A stretch of 64,000 nt of DNA from Paragonimus westermani (taxonomy: Eukaryota > Platyhelminthes > Trematoda > Plagiorchiida > Troglotrematidae): contig QNGE01003346.1 of the NCBI GenBank assembly GCA_008508345.1, forward strand, positions 1-64,000, written 5' to 3'. The position numbers and the translations under genes were made by a program. Below the pieces are notes generated by a model. The model was not told where the DNA came from. It ran no database searches and was given only the letters and a program-made list of their open reading frames with translations. Numbering within the stretch: position 1 is the stretch's first letter; each line of letters opens with the position of its first letter. Positions 1 through 10,404 of the stretch are shown one piece after another.

Positions 1-240
1 ACCTTTGGCTTCGGTCACCGTGACAGGCTAATCCGAATCGGATGCTGCCAACCGTGGTGCGTGTGCACGTAGCACTGCGGTCGTGTTGGCAATCTGTGGT
101 TTGCTGGAGGCCACCGCGGATGCATGAGCGTAAGGACAGTTCAGCGGTAGATGTGCGAGTGTACTACTCTGGTTACATTCCAGAAGGGGCCGGCCCAGAC
201 ACATGATCGTGGACACATCACAGTGTGATACTGCATTACA
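1..240 (-). mobile_element. 3' LTR (partial) of a CsRn1-like Ty3/gypsy element
   Basis: On the minus strand the sequence directly after the end of the gypsy pol opens with TGTAATG at 240 and runs off the left edge of the window, as expected for a 3' LTR. Positions about 1-57 recur at 58347-58405, and shorter pieces recur at 32880-32931 and 44160-44190. A stretch repeated away from pol is what LTRs left elsewhere would give. The shared core contains the near-palindrome ATCCGAATCGGAT. The outer LTR end is outside the window, so its length cannot be given. The LTR start is inferred from its position and from the TG dinucleotide. Confidence 0.6.
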
Positions 241-249
241 TCCCACCAG
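241..249 (-). other. possible polypurine tract
   Basis: On the minus strand a short purine-rich stretch (GGTGGGA within CTGGTGGGA) lies immediately before the proposed LTR start TGTAATG. LTR retrotransposons place the plus-strand primer here. The tract is short, so this rests mainly on position. Confidence 0.35.
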
Positions 250-2455
250 CGTTTGGGCCCAAATGCGATATCCGCAGAGAGATCGGTGAATCGGACAGGT
301 CTGCCAGGTTTTGTGGTGTTTGGCGATGGTGATAGTGAGTATAGGCGATCTGCCGCTGATGGCATACATGTCCAATTGTGGGTAGCTGAGGTCTTTGAAA
401 CTAGCAATGGCAGAAGTTGCTGTGGTGTATCAGTCATTGGTTTCTTAATGTATGTCGTTTTCAGCCTGTCCGATGAAGTATTTTGGATGAATACTGAGGA
501 CAACATAGGGGCCATTGTATGTTTGTTGCAAGGTGGGTTTGAAAACTTCATTATGGACAAATATGTCTGTGCAAGTCATCATGTCCTAAAGAATTTATGG
601 CGATCTCTTGTTCGTTCTAGGGCCCGATGCTTTGATGGTGGTCGTGTGCTCTTGAAGTCGATGGACATAATCAGTGAAATCTGTGGTGTCTAACATTCTT
701 GCTAGATGCAAAATGGCACCGAAAACGAATTCTGCAGGGGAATTACCTACGTCCTGTGTGACGGACAAACGGATGCCTAAAAGGATGACTGGGAAGCGTT
801 ATGTCCAATCTGTCTGCTCCTCATGGGCTTTCAAAGCAGATTTTGTTTGGCGATGGAATCGTCCGAGTAAGCTGCTGGCACACAAATGATACGAGGTAGT
901 TACGATGTGCCAAGTAGCTTAGTGAGTGCACCAGAAAGATGACAGAAACTTTTTTCCTCGAGCGGTAGTTGCAATTGCAGGTGCTCCAAATAATGGTATC
1001 CACCTCTCCACCAGTACGCGCGTCATTGTGGTTGTTGTGGTATCTTTGATTGGTTTGGCTTCGGGTTACCTCATGGAAAGATTTGTACATGTCAAAATGT
1101 GCGTAAAATCTTGCAATGATGAAAAAAGTTGGAAAAAGTCAACATGAACGTGTGTAAGTAGACCGTCTGTGGCGGTGAATATGCCAACAAGGGTCGTGTG
1201 ACGGGATACCTTAGAACGCCGGCAAGTGAGACGGGTTCTTGTCCACTCACGAACATCGGTGTTGGTACTCGGACATAGGAAACGATCGCAGATGAGTTTC
1301 ACAGTTGTCCAGATGCTTAGCTGCGAGAGGTTATGGAAACCAGCAAATACTGTTCGACAGTAGGATCCCGGTACACGTGGTCGAGGAAGCGGTTTAGAGA
1401 TGTAAATAAAAGTGGTTCCTGTAGAATCGTAAAGTAAAACAGTTTGTAGTTTTAATACTGAGGGAGTGTGTAGGTGTTTTTGCAGAATTCTTGTTCGTCC
1501 GCCATTCCGTCCAAATCGATCAATCCGACTTTGCAGATGACGTCAACGTGTGGTCGTGTGACCACTTTAGATGATCCGGGGGTAAATCGGATGCCAGATA
1601 TGAACTGAGAAATGGAACCCGATCGTCGAGCCTTCCAAGGTGAGTACTTGATTGAATTGTGATTTAACACGTGAACTAAGGATTCACGGTCAGTAGGTAC
1701 ACAGTGTTCGATCTCCAAGTAAGTGTTCACACACGCACTCAAACTCACCACTACCCGGCTAGACAGCCACCCACAATTCCTATGTCTATCACCATTGCGT
1801 ATAAACATGGTTTTGTTTGATATATAAACCTGATGAATCTCTTGTTGTTGTATATGCCTGATGAGAATTACCGAAAACAGCTGTTTGCAACCTTGATTTC
1901 TTATGAGATATTGAAAGTGTTTAATGGAGAGGTAAATGGACAACAATTCTCTACCAAAAGTGCTATAACACGTTTCCATGGATCAGAGCTTCTTCGCGAA
2001 AAATGCAAGTGGTTACGTAGAACCGTGTACGTGTTGATGTATAACCAATGGCGAAGTTGGAGGCATTCGTAGATAGGGACACATATGGGTCAGCTTGCAT
2101 GTGGTTCAACGTAGTAGTGTTGATTAAAGCTGCCTTGATACCCAAGAAAGCCTCTATGACATTATTATCCATAGTAAACTTAGAATCGCTTGGAGACAAG
2201 TGATTGATCAGTGGCAGCATTAAATTGACACTGTTAGGAATAAAACAACGATAGAAGTTAATCATACCTAAAAATCGTTGAAGTTGTTTGAGGGATGCTG
2301 GAATTGGGGAATCGAGGATTGCCTTCACTTTGTCCGGTGATGGTGCATTCTCGTTGGAGTCAATCAAAATCCGAAAGTTACTGGAAAAGTAACTGTAAGT
2401 GTTGTATGTGTTCCCTAACGTTTATACTAGCGACTAACAGATCAGTGATGCGCAG
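250..2455 (-). pseudogene. Ty3/gypsy (CsRn1-like) pol: RT-RNase H-integrase, degenerate
   Basis: Read on the minus strand through several frameshifts and stops, this is one continuous gypsy pol. The domains in order are the end of RT (DLLVAS, HIQHLQL at about 2450-2400), the RT thumb/connection (LGMINFYRCFIPN at about 2270), RNase H (STNASNFAIG; then RYSTFGRELLSIYL-like sequence at 1979-1900), the connector (SISQFISGIR at about 1610), the integrase zinc domain and core (1420-830; NTDVREWTR, RRSKVSRHT, VERWIPLFGAPAT, KKFLSSFW) and the C-terminal tail (YNGPYVVL at about 515; KPGRPVRF at about 295). The RT thumb, RNase H, integrase and RPVRF tail resemble the CsRn1 clade of flukes. It is dead: TDAS reads TNAS, integrase TDRG reads TARG, the ERFHR glutamate is glycine, and one H and one C of the H2C2 finger are lost. 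About 20 residues are missing near 2367. The 5' half of RT, protease and gag are absent, cut off at a SINE. Confidence 0.88.
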
Positions 2456-2691
2456 CCAGGGATTTGGTTTATTTTCAGTTTGAACATCACCCCCATTTGA
2501 TTGCAGCCTTCGAATTCAGACAGACTTTCCAGCCAGCCTGTTTCGAAAAGAAGCACTAGACTCGAGTTTCGCTCTCATTAGAGTTCGTCAGTGGTGCATA
2601 TCCTTGCCACGGTCGAGATTTGAACTTCGGCCATTCCAGTCATGAAACAGTCGTGTTGACCAATGCGCCATTGACTTCTTGACGAAACACG
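2444..2691 (-). mobile_element. Hammerhead SINE-like repeat, copy D (minus part)
   Basis: Minus-strand member of the SINE-like family. Reading 5' to 3' on the minus strand it has an A-box-like region near 2670, a B-box region (a GTTCAAATC-like motif near 2625), a hammerhead at 2597-2553, the common 3' body, and the tail with CCAAATCCC near 2460. It is 5'-truncated at about 2691, where it meets a plus-strand fragment of the same family. It lies exactly where the gypsy RT reading stops, just after the position of the Y-x-D-D box, so it is nested in, or replaced part of, that element. Confidence 0.8.
2553..2597 (-). ncRNA. Type I hammerhead ribozyme, nearly intact
   Basis: On the minus strand: CTGACGA (2591-2585), helix II ACTCT-AATG-AGAGC (2584-2571) with an A.C mismatch at its base, GAA (2570-2568), the short helix III ACTCGAGT, C17 at 2559 after GT, then TAGTGC pairing with GCACCA (one C.A mismatch). 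All core nucleotides (CUGANGA, GAAA, GUC) are present. Activity may be reduced by the two stem mismatches. Confidence 0.7.
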
Positions 2692-2753
2692 CTGGCTGGA
2701 AAGTCTATCTGAATGCGAAAGCTGCAATCACATATGAGTGTGGTTCAACTTGG
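2692..2753 (+). mobile_element. SINE-like 3' tail fragment, plus strand, head to head with copy D
   Basis: This stretch begins GGCTGGAAAGTC and ends GGTTCAACTTGG. It is the 3' body of the family on the plus strand and forms an inverted repeat with about 2475-2540. The two pieces have their 3' ends outward and their truncated 5' ends joined. Confidence 0.75.
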
Positions 2754-5700
2754 AAAGACTAACAGACATGCGAGAACAATATCGAACTCACTTAGTGTAT
2801 GGTTCATAAATCTGTGAAATATTTAGGTAGTATTTCTTAAACCAAAAGGTATACGAGTGAATTCGAAAAGACCAGATGGCGTAGTCAGAATACTCGAGAG
2901 AAATATGCTGATAATCGCGGATGAGGTCAATATAGGGAAATGTTGTTTAACCACAAAGAGTTGCTGGAAAACTACAAATTCTTCGTAGGAGATACTTAGC
3001 TGGCACTGTTAGTTTGTTTACGACACTTGGTCTCCAGTCGTTGTTTGTTTTAGACACCATATGCCTAACTGGAGCATACGCTGATGTTCATCATGTGCTA
3101 GTTTCAGCTTCTCCGAATGGAGATATCGCGGGTTGGCGTGTGCCAGCTCTCCACCAGTTAATATGTGGTGGGTGATATCGTGTTTAATTGTCACATCACG
3201 AAACCTTGATTGAGTTAGAGTGGGAAACAGTTTAAGAAGTATTTTTCTCTGAATTGGAACTGTATCTCTGCTAACTTAAACCTTACGGATGAGTCATTAT
3301 TCCAAAGTGTTGGAAGGTGGACATCAATGTACTTCACAGAACAATTGCGTGACACGTTATTGTCAGTCATTTTGGAAAAAGATTACACGGAAGTAAAAAT
3401 GACGATAATTACGAATACTCTGCAAGGTAGTATATATATATATAAANATACCAGCTTGGAATGAATTAACGCCCCAGTTGCGCATCAATTATCTACCGAT
3501 CGTCCCACAAACGTGGGTCCGGATGTAAAAATCCAGAGCCCAAGCCAAAGATTCTACCTTAAAAGCGGTTTTCCTAAACGAGCTTGGTCAGCTAACGGCC
3601 TCAATACACTGTTGCAGCCATAGCCAGACTGGTTGGCGCAGAAATAATCGCGCATTTCAGGCTAAACCACTCGACTTCTGGGTTTACATTGGAGCTCAGC
3701 TAACCGTGTCTTGCTGCCTCACCTGTACGCAAGACGAGTCAGTGTCTTATAGGTACGCGGTCACATGAACCGCGAGTAAACGCGCGTGGGGAAAACGCTA
3801 CTGATGCATGGGTGGTTTTGGCCTTAGCTTCTGGTCGAGCGGCCTTGAAGGGAGGCCTGCACACGGGCAGTGGTAACCAACGTGTGTTTCATTTGGCTGG
3901 TCATGCGATTAGGCAACCCCGGCTAATTTCAGCTGAACGCCACTCTGATTTTGCCAGCGTTTCTGTTGAAACCAAAACGCGATGTCGATGAGTTCGGTAA
4001 TTCGAGATGTCGCATGTAATACCCGGTTGCTACGACGGAAACCCCATACAATGAACGCCTGTAGGTCACAGAGGTGATGGAACGTCCAGAAATAATGTGC
4101 GACCTCTACGAACAAATTAACTCTCAGCAACATGGTGCAGGTGAACGCCATTACAAACTTGAGGTGAATGATGTCCGTGCGACTGCTTTGTGATCAAAAC
4201 TGTTGTATTGACGTTGTTCATAGTTTATACAAGCAAGCAGAACATCACGTAACGAACGTGCCTGACACGGCGCTTGAAGTGTACCTTCAAATGTAGGTAA
4301 ATCTGTTGAGATCCATGTTGGCTGTGCGCCGATGCTCCAACTGTGGAATGAAGGCGGCAACACTCGTCGTGTTAGGTGGGGCGTACAAGGTCACAGATGT
4401 AATTGTGAAGTCGAACGATGAATATAGTCTATGAGCCGGTTCTGCATGTTGATCAAGCTGTAATGAGAAGTCGATGTGGAGTATGTGGTTTGAAATCATG
4501 ATCGTCTCAACTAGAAACATGGAATTAATGTCATGTGGTCCTAAATCTGGTGTGGTTGAAGTCCATATCTGATTGATGCTCACGCAAACGTTGGTGGACG
4601 CCTCATGAGGACGTTGGTTTCAATAGCCATACCATGATACATTCTACTGTAGAAGCGACACTGTCGGAAGGTATCAGGGAAGTGACCGGAAATGTCTGAG
4701 TCACCAGGTTTGTACCTTCATAAGTACCAAACGAATTCAAGGTGCTGAATCATTGCTCCGAAAAAGGTAGTGAGAGGACTCTGGTCATGTTGGGTAAGTA
4801 ATGCAGCGTTGCTTACTAGATGTTGTACTCGAGAAGACTTAACTATCGAAAAGGCTGTGAGAACATTACTGCCGACGGAGTTGGAATAATTCTCGACGCT
4901 GCTACTTATAGTGGGAGAGGGGTGCATATATAATTTTTTGTATGGTTTGTCATGGTGCTGAGTTTTTTAATACCTAATACCCATGGTCCACCGTCAAAAC
5001 TCGATGAGACAGTTGAAATTAGGATGCTTGAACGCTGGTGAAAAAATGCTGGAGAGAGACTGATGGGATAGAGTACTGTCCAGACTGCGCAACCGCATTT
5101 GTGGGTTGTAAAATTATGCGGACTTGCTGAAAATGTCAGGTTGGAGGGGATTGTACAAAGCCCACACGTGCTGAATGAAGTCCGTTGAATAGAAATCATA
5201 CATTGGAAAGCACACTTGGCCACCAACAATAGAGGTGGAATGGTTGAAGAGGGTTCCGGAGCGGAACAGAAGGAAGACAAGGTAGAACCAATTCGAGTGA
5301 ACCCAACACAGTCGTTACATTCGTGTACTGGGGTGAGATGATTCTTAAGCTGTTGATCCGAGAAACGTTTCTACTTACTTTTCTGTGACATTTGTTAGCC
5401 TTGTGAGTGATTCACAATTAAAAATACTGAAGAAATGAAGTGGTCGGAATAAGGATAATAACTGACATTTGAGGAAAGTTACTGCGGCCTGGATAATACT
5501 GCTACAAACACCGGGATCTTCGAACTTCGAAATTCGGACGGGCAATGTTAAATTACGCCACTCAGGGCCAACACCAGACGAAGTGGTGAAAACGATAACA
5601 GGTAGTGAACTGCCTCATCAACCGGGTGTGAATAGAAGCCTACAGGAGATCCAGCTGTTTTGCCAGTAGTGATATTGTGAATACCTATTACTAACAGGCG

Positions 5701-6300
5701 ATAGATCAATTCCGGATTAGCAGGACTTCCACCAAATCTCTACCAAAATGTTTCTTTCGGCCAGTAAATGATGTAGCGGTGTATCCATTGACGTATTCAT
5801 TAATACGAATGGTAATTAAGAATAGTTCATTGATTGACAGCTTGATGGATCTGCAGCTAAGTGCGCAATGCAAGCCAAGAAATAACAACATTTCATTCAA
5901 GTCGATTCTAAACTTGGAGAATCCGTTGAAAAGAGATGCTGGTGAAGGAAATAGTCCAGCTTACGAGCAGCCAATTCTCGTTATCAATACTGCCAATTAA
6001 AACGGTGGGATGAAAGCAACGACATTGTGTTGACCTCAGACAGATGAACCGTGTGATAGGCGATTATGCTACCCTGATATCACTAACAAAAGGGGTTTCT
6101 ACAATTCACTACGCAGCCAAGTTAATGTCTGCCAAACGTCTGTCTTCTAATTAGTGGAAATTACCAGTGACAAGGAAAACCAGAAAACAAACACCCTTTG
6201 TAGGAAAAGACAGTAATGCATATTTCTTCCCGTACCGGTTGGTCTTCACAACGACGCTTTGCAATGATGTTAGCGTTGTTTTTCGCTATTCCGTTTGCAC
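2754..6300. other. No recognised gene
   Basis: Short open frames on the minus strand between 3909 and 5280 give cysteine- and serine-rich peptides with no motif I can identify. The block 3530-3900 is somewhat more GC-rich but shows no element signature. The only sequencing ambiguity in the window (N at 3447) lies in the TA repeat of this stretch. Nothing else is supported. Confidence 0.4.
3430..3450. repeat. (TA)n microsatellite with an N
   Basis: A run of about eight TA units is followed by AAANATA. The N at 3447 is the only ambiguous base seen in the window and probably marks a slippage-prone read or a gap edge. Confidence 0.9.
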
Positions 6301-6371
6301 GCGGGGCACCTCCAAATGAAACCGATCCCATCTATCTGTACTGTGGACCAGAACACACTGTTCTACCAGAC
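6301..6371 (+). repeat. Dispersed repeat, also inverted at 7075-7150
   Basis: About 70 bp starting GCGGGGCACCTCC resembles the reverse complement of 7075-7150. Translated, both give NE..PI.L.CGP (PPNETDPIYLYCGP here, LTNEIGPISLHCGP in the other). The peptide-level match could mean a coding relic. A hydrophobic stretch (MMLALFFAIPFARG) precedes it in a 64-residue frame. I do not recognise the family. Confidence 0.45.
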
Positions 6372-7074
6372 TTCTTTAGACGTCGGAAACGGCAGTTCTA
6401 CCGGAAATGAAGAAAAGTCAATCTGTAATCCTCTATCTTACTAAATCTGCATCAAATTTATGTTTAAGTAAACAGGAAAGGAGTGACCAAGTTAAGAAAT
6501 TTCACACGGTCCACACAAAGTACCGGAAAATGATCAAAATTCAGATGCACTGAATTAAACTGAATATGGATGGTGGTGAGTCAAATTACTGCGGAAAGTT
6601 TGGGAAACTTGAGAATATAATCACAAACTTGATGAACATCGAAGATGAATGCCGACCGTTTTCGGGCAATTAGTCCGGAATGCATGGGCTAACAGAAGTA
6701 CAGATGTATGAAGATGAACGAGATGTGCTTCCAGCAAATTAGTTGTATTCTCAAGCAAGTTGTTAGCACATATTAAACAAGCATCTTAAACAAATTCTAG
6801 CCAACAATTCAATCGTTTTAACCACGGCGTTCATAACGGGGTGAGAGGGGATGCTGGCTTCCATATGACAGATATTTCGACCCTTGATTTAGAAAGCTGT
6901 GACCGACTTCATTAGGATGCACCCCAACTGTCAACCACTACCCCAATGACGTCACTAATACCGACACAATGCATTGCATCATAGCAAAACCACACATGTG
7001 CGACATGGATGTTTTCGGTCGACTGCCCAAAAAAATAAGCTGTGGTATAGTGACGACGAATGACTGATCCATAC

Positions 7075-7150
7075 GATAAGACAAAGTGCATTTGGGCCCA
7101 CAATGCAGAGAGATGGGACCGATTTCATTCGTAAGTGCCCCGAGTGCTAC
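7075..7150 (-). repeat. Dispersed repeat, inverted partner of 6301-6371
   Basis: The minus strand reads NEIGPISLHCGPKCTL after a hydrophobic stretch (FFVILVALGA), resembling the 6301 copy. Part of the plus strand (TTTGGGCCCA followed by GCAGAGAGAT) also resembles 252-285 at the pol/LTR junction of the first gypsy element. It may therefore come from the 3' end of a related element. That link is weak. Confidence 0.4.
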
Positions 7151-8666
7151 CAGAATAACGAAGAACGACGTTGACTTCACAGAAACAACGCAACCTACAC
7201 ATGTATTGTCCATCACAACAGGACCAAAGGAAAATCCTTACATAATGATGCCGATTAACTACTTCGCATCATAAATGGGATCTATTTACACGGCCACTCA
7301 AACGAGCGAAACAGTTGCCCATTTCTTGAAGAACAAAGTCCCGATTCGCGTTAGAATGCTGCAAAGAGTGATCACGGATCATGACAGTGTTCTGAAGACT
7401 GGCGATTGTAAGAAGTATCAAAATATTGAGAATCGAACGCTTACAAACACTCATCTACCATCCGCAGACGAACGAGCTGACGCAACGAGTCATTCCAACA
7501 GCACAGAGTGGGTTGAACATCAGAAGCATTAAATGGGGATAGTAATTCGGGAGGTGTCGTCTGGTTGCCGTAGGACGAAATTTGTAACAGCGTACAAATA
7601 GCAGCTTGAACTTACATACCGTAGGGACTCCGGGATTGGGTTGGATGTGTTAAATATGCAGTTCGGAACCCATCACACTATTCGGCCGCCCTCTGATTGG
7701 CTGTGACTGATCTTAACAGTGTACCTGTCGTGCACTTTGTTGGTTACAATTCCGAGCCGTCTGACCGTGTGTACATTTCACTTACATCCGTAAGATGTGG
7801 CCTGTTAGCCTTCGTTCCTTATCTCTGTTCGGGCTATCGGCTTCATGTGTCCACCGCAGAGGTATCGTGTTATCGAGCGCTAAGTCTAACTGAGATGTCA
7901 CTACATACAGATACAAGAAGTGATAATCATTGTCCGCTGAACAAGAACACCTGGAATACGGAGAATTCGAACAAACGATGAACACACAACACTGGAACAA
8001 AAAAGACTGGAATTGAAGCACAATATACAGCAGCGGCGCCCGTTCAAAGCATGAGAGCGGGTAAACTTGAGAGATTTGTGGTGCTCCACAGGCTTCCGGC
8101 TAAAGTGCATTCCAACTCATGAGCAAATGGAAGGAACATTTAGTTGTATGAGCAGCAGGAGTGGTAACATTCAAATGCTTCCAGGTCCTCGTTGTTGATG
8201 GATCATTTGTGGAATGCTGGCATCTTGGTATAATCGGGTGAAGTTTCCTGAAACTGAAGGTGAGCGCGATGGTGGACAGTTCGGAGAAGCGATTATTCCG
8301 ACATTCAGTGGAGCCTGTCACTTCGGCCTTGGGATATATTCAAGGCTCAGCTCGGGTGGATTACGAACATCATGAGAGCTTGAGGGGGCCGTAACTAAGC
8401 CTAACTGGCCCAACGGCGAGGTAGAAAAATCGACAATCTGCAAGTAAACTTACGATCGAATTGATCAAACTGGTCAAAATTGCCTAAGATGTTCAAAAGG
8501 AAACTTTCTCTCATGATGAACTGGAATTACAGTCCGCAAACACTAGTAGGTGGTTGGCTGAGGAGTCCGCGTTTTGGACAATAAAAGGCGTGCTCTGTTG
8601 GAGTCAGTTGCCTTGTAATATGGATGGTAAATATCGTTCTTCAGTTTTCACAATCAATTCCAACAT
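7151..8666. other. No recognised gene
   Basis: Only short open frames without recognisable motifs are present. One dispersed repeat lies at 7731-7785 and is listed separately. Confidence 0.4.
7731..7785 (+). repeat. Dispersed repeat shared with 61187-61242
   Basis: About 55 bp containing TACAATTCCGAGCCGT and ACATTTCACT match 61187-61242 nearly without gaps in the same orientation. The family is unknown. Confidence 0.6.
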
Positions 8667-9090
8667 AGATTACTGATGAGTAGTCGGGGATTTGGTTTAT
8701 TTTCAAGTTGACCGTCACTCACATTTGATTGCAGCGTTCGCATTCAGATAGACGACGTTGCAGCCAGCCTCTTTCGAAAAGAAGCACTATACTCGAGTTT
8801 CGCTCTCATTAGAGCTCGTCAGTAGTGCAGCATATCCTTGCTAGCACGGCCGGGATTTGAACTCCGGCCATTCCAATCATGAGGCAACCGTGTTAACAAC
8901 TGCGCGCGCCACTGACCTCACATTAGGCACGACCAAATTATCAAATCTGAACGCTCAACCACATTCGCTTGTGAATGATGATCAGGTTGCCCGATCGTCT
9001 CGAGAGGAGACAGTTACTGCCTGTTAACTCCAATCGATAACCCCGCGATTAGGACTTCCCAGACAGGTCGAGATCACTGAACTAATTAAA
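8667..9090 (-). mobile_element. Hammerhead SINE-like repeat, copy C (near full length)
   Basis: This is the longest member of the family. On the minus strand it has a head region from about 9090 shared with copy F (ATCG..TTAACA..GTCTCCTCTCGAG), a conserved TTGGTCGTGCCTAATG segment, an A-box-like and a B-box motif (GAGTTCAAATCCC), a hammerhead at 8828-8784, the 3' body, and a tail with CCAAATCCCCGAC. The overall layout, a tRNA-like promoter followed by a hammerhead, matches the schistosome Sm-alpha type. The name is by analogy; I see no close published family. Confidence 0.8.
8784..8828 (-). ncRNA. Type I hammerhead ribozyme with GUA cleavage triplet
   Basis: On the minus strand: helix I 5' strand GCACTA, then CTGACGA (8822-8816), helix II GCTCT-AATG-AGAGC (8815-8802, perfect), GAA, helix III ACTCGAGT (8798-8791), H17 = A at 8790, then TAGTGC (8789-8784), which pairs perfectly with GCACTA. 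All core positions fit. The GUA triplet is allowed (NUH) but usually slower than GUC. Confidence 0.8.
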
Positions 9091-9110
9091 CCTACAAGGC
9101 GGTATTCTTT

Positions 9111-9152
9111 AGATCACTGATGAGTAGTCGGGGATTTGGCTTGTTTTCAACA
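9111..9152 (-). mobile_element. Tail of a second SINE-like unit, in tandem with copy C
   Basis: The 40 bp from AGATCACTGATGAG to TTTTCAA repeat 8667-8705 directly with few changes. On the minus strand this is the 3' tail of a unit lying just upstream of the head of copy C, so the two are head to tail with a spacing of about 444 bp. Confidence 0.7.
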
Positions 9153-10336
9153 TATAGTGAGACTCGCACAGTGAGCCTATCATGTACAGACAAAATAACT
9201 TAGCTCCCACACAGTCGTTATTTGTGACTCCAACGAAGTTCATACTCACTCAACGTGATTGCTGCGAGTATGATTTTGAGAAGACAGTGGCTTTCTGCAT
9301 GAAACAGTGGAAGTAGGATAAACTAGTTAGAGAATGCTGTCAAAAACCATACGGTTTGCAGAAATTACGTTTCGAGAGGCAAGATACTCCTGAAACGCCT
9401 GAAGGGCAATGTGCATCCGAAACCCAGAATGAAATGGCACTCAAGTTGAACCTGATCACATTACACATAATGATGTTAAAATTGTTACTTTTTAATTAAG
9501 TTGTGATGGGAAAAATAAATATTCCACTCCACCCCTCTTGTAGTAGTTTTAAGCCGTAGAGCCCATTTGAAACGGTCGAAGCAGCCAGGCTTTTCTGGGC
9601 ACACCATCTTTGAAGGTTCAATTTTCTTGTTAACGTTTATTGGTTTCTGCATGGCGTGTGACAAGGGTTCTTCAAAGTCATCTTAGTGGTGGTACAAGAT
9701 AGAATAATTTACCGAAACTTCACACAATTATTTACTGAACGTGGATTGATTAGGCACCGTAAAACGTGATAGCGTGCGAAGTGGGTCGTGATTAACGCTT
9801 GTGATAGACTGACTGTGCCAATCAGATTGACATTTGGTTGGAATCTCGGCTATCGCACAAATATGTGCGTTTTTGGTGGTTTCCATCCAGGGTGTACATT
9901 CGAGAAGTTTCCGTCCATTGTGTGAATAAATCTACTGTAAATATGGTTGGTGTAGGGCCGAAAACGGCAGTTCTCAAATGAAGTGTACTTATCGATGTGG
10001 ATGGTAAATAACGCTCACGAAAGAACTTAGAACATACAGGGTTTGTCATTCAAGTGATTTTGAACGCATAGAGTTGGATGCCTATGGTCTATCAGTAAGA
10101 TTTCACAAAACTACAGCAGTTTCCCGTTGTGAGTGTACACCAGATTATTACCAAAGGATACAATGATGTTACTTTGGCTTGTGGTTGGTGAACGCCTTGT
10201 GATAGAGGGGACACGCCTATTCGAATTCTTCGAGTGACGTTCACCAGCTGGTGTTATAGTACACTTCTCAGCTATTTTGACGTGTTTCATGACAATGCTT
10301 TCTTTTTTCTGCCTACCGTTTTTCTCTTGGCTATAG
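9153..10336. other. No recognised gene
   Basis: AT-rich sequence with no open frame carrying a recognisable domain and no repeat I can match elsewhere in the window. Confidence 0.4.
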
Positions 10337-10404
10337 AAAACTTGACAGAACTGGCAGATCTCTTGGAATTTCCTGTAGTACCTCACGATCACAAGACCAA
10401 TATG
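10337..10404 (+). CDS. Candidate 68-bp host exon, product unknown
   Basis: A strong pyrimidine tract (TTTTTTCTGCC..TTTTTCTCTTGG) ends in CTATAG at 10336, and a consensus donor GTATGT begins at 10405. Between them two frames are open. The one continuous with the upstream reading gives NLTELADLLEFPVVPHDHK, and the other begins KLDRTGRSLGISCS. I do not recognise the product. The case rests on the two splice signals. Random sequence of this length is open in one frame fairly often, so this remains a candidate. Confidence 0.3.
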
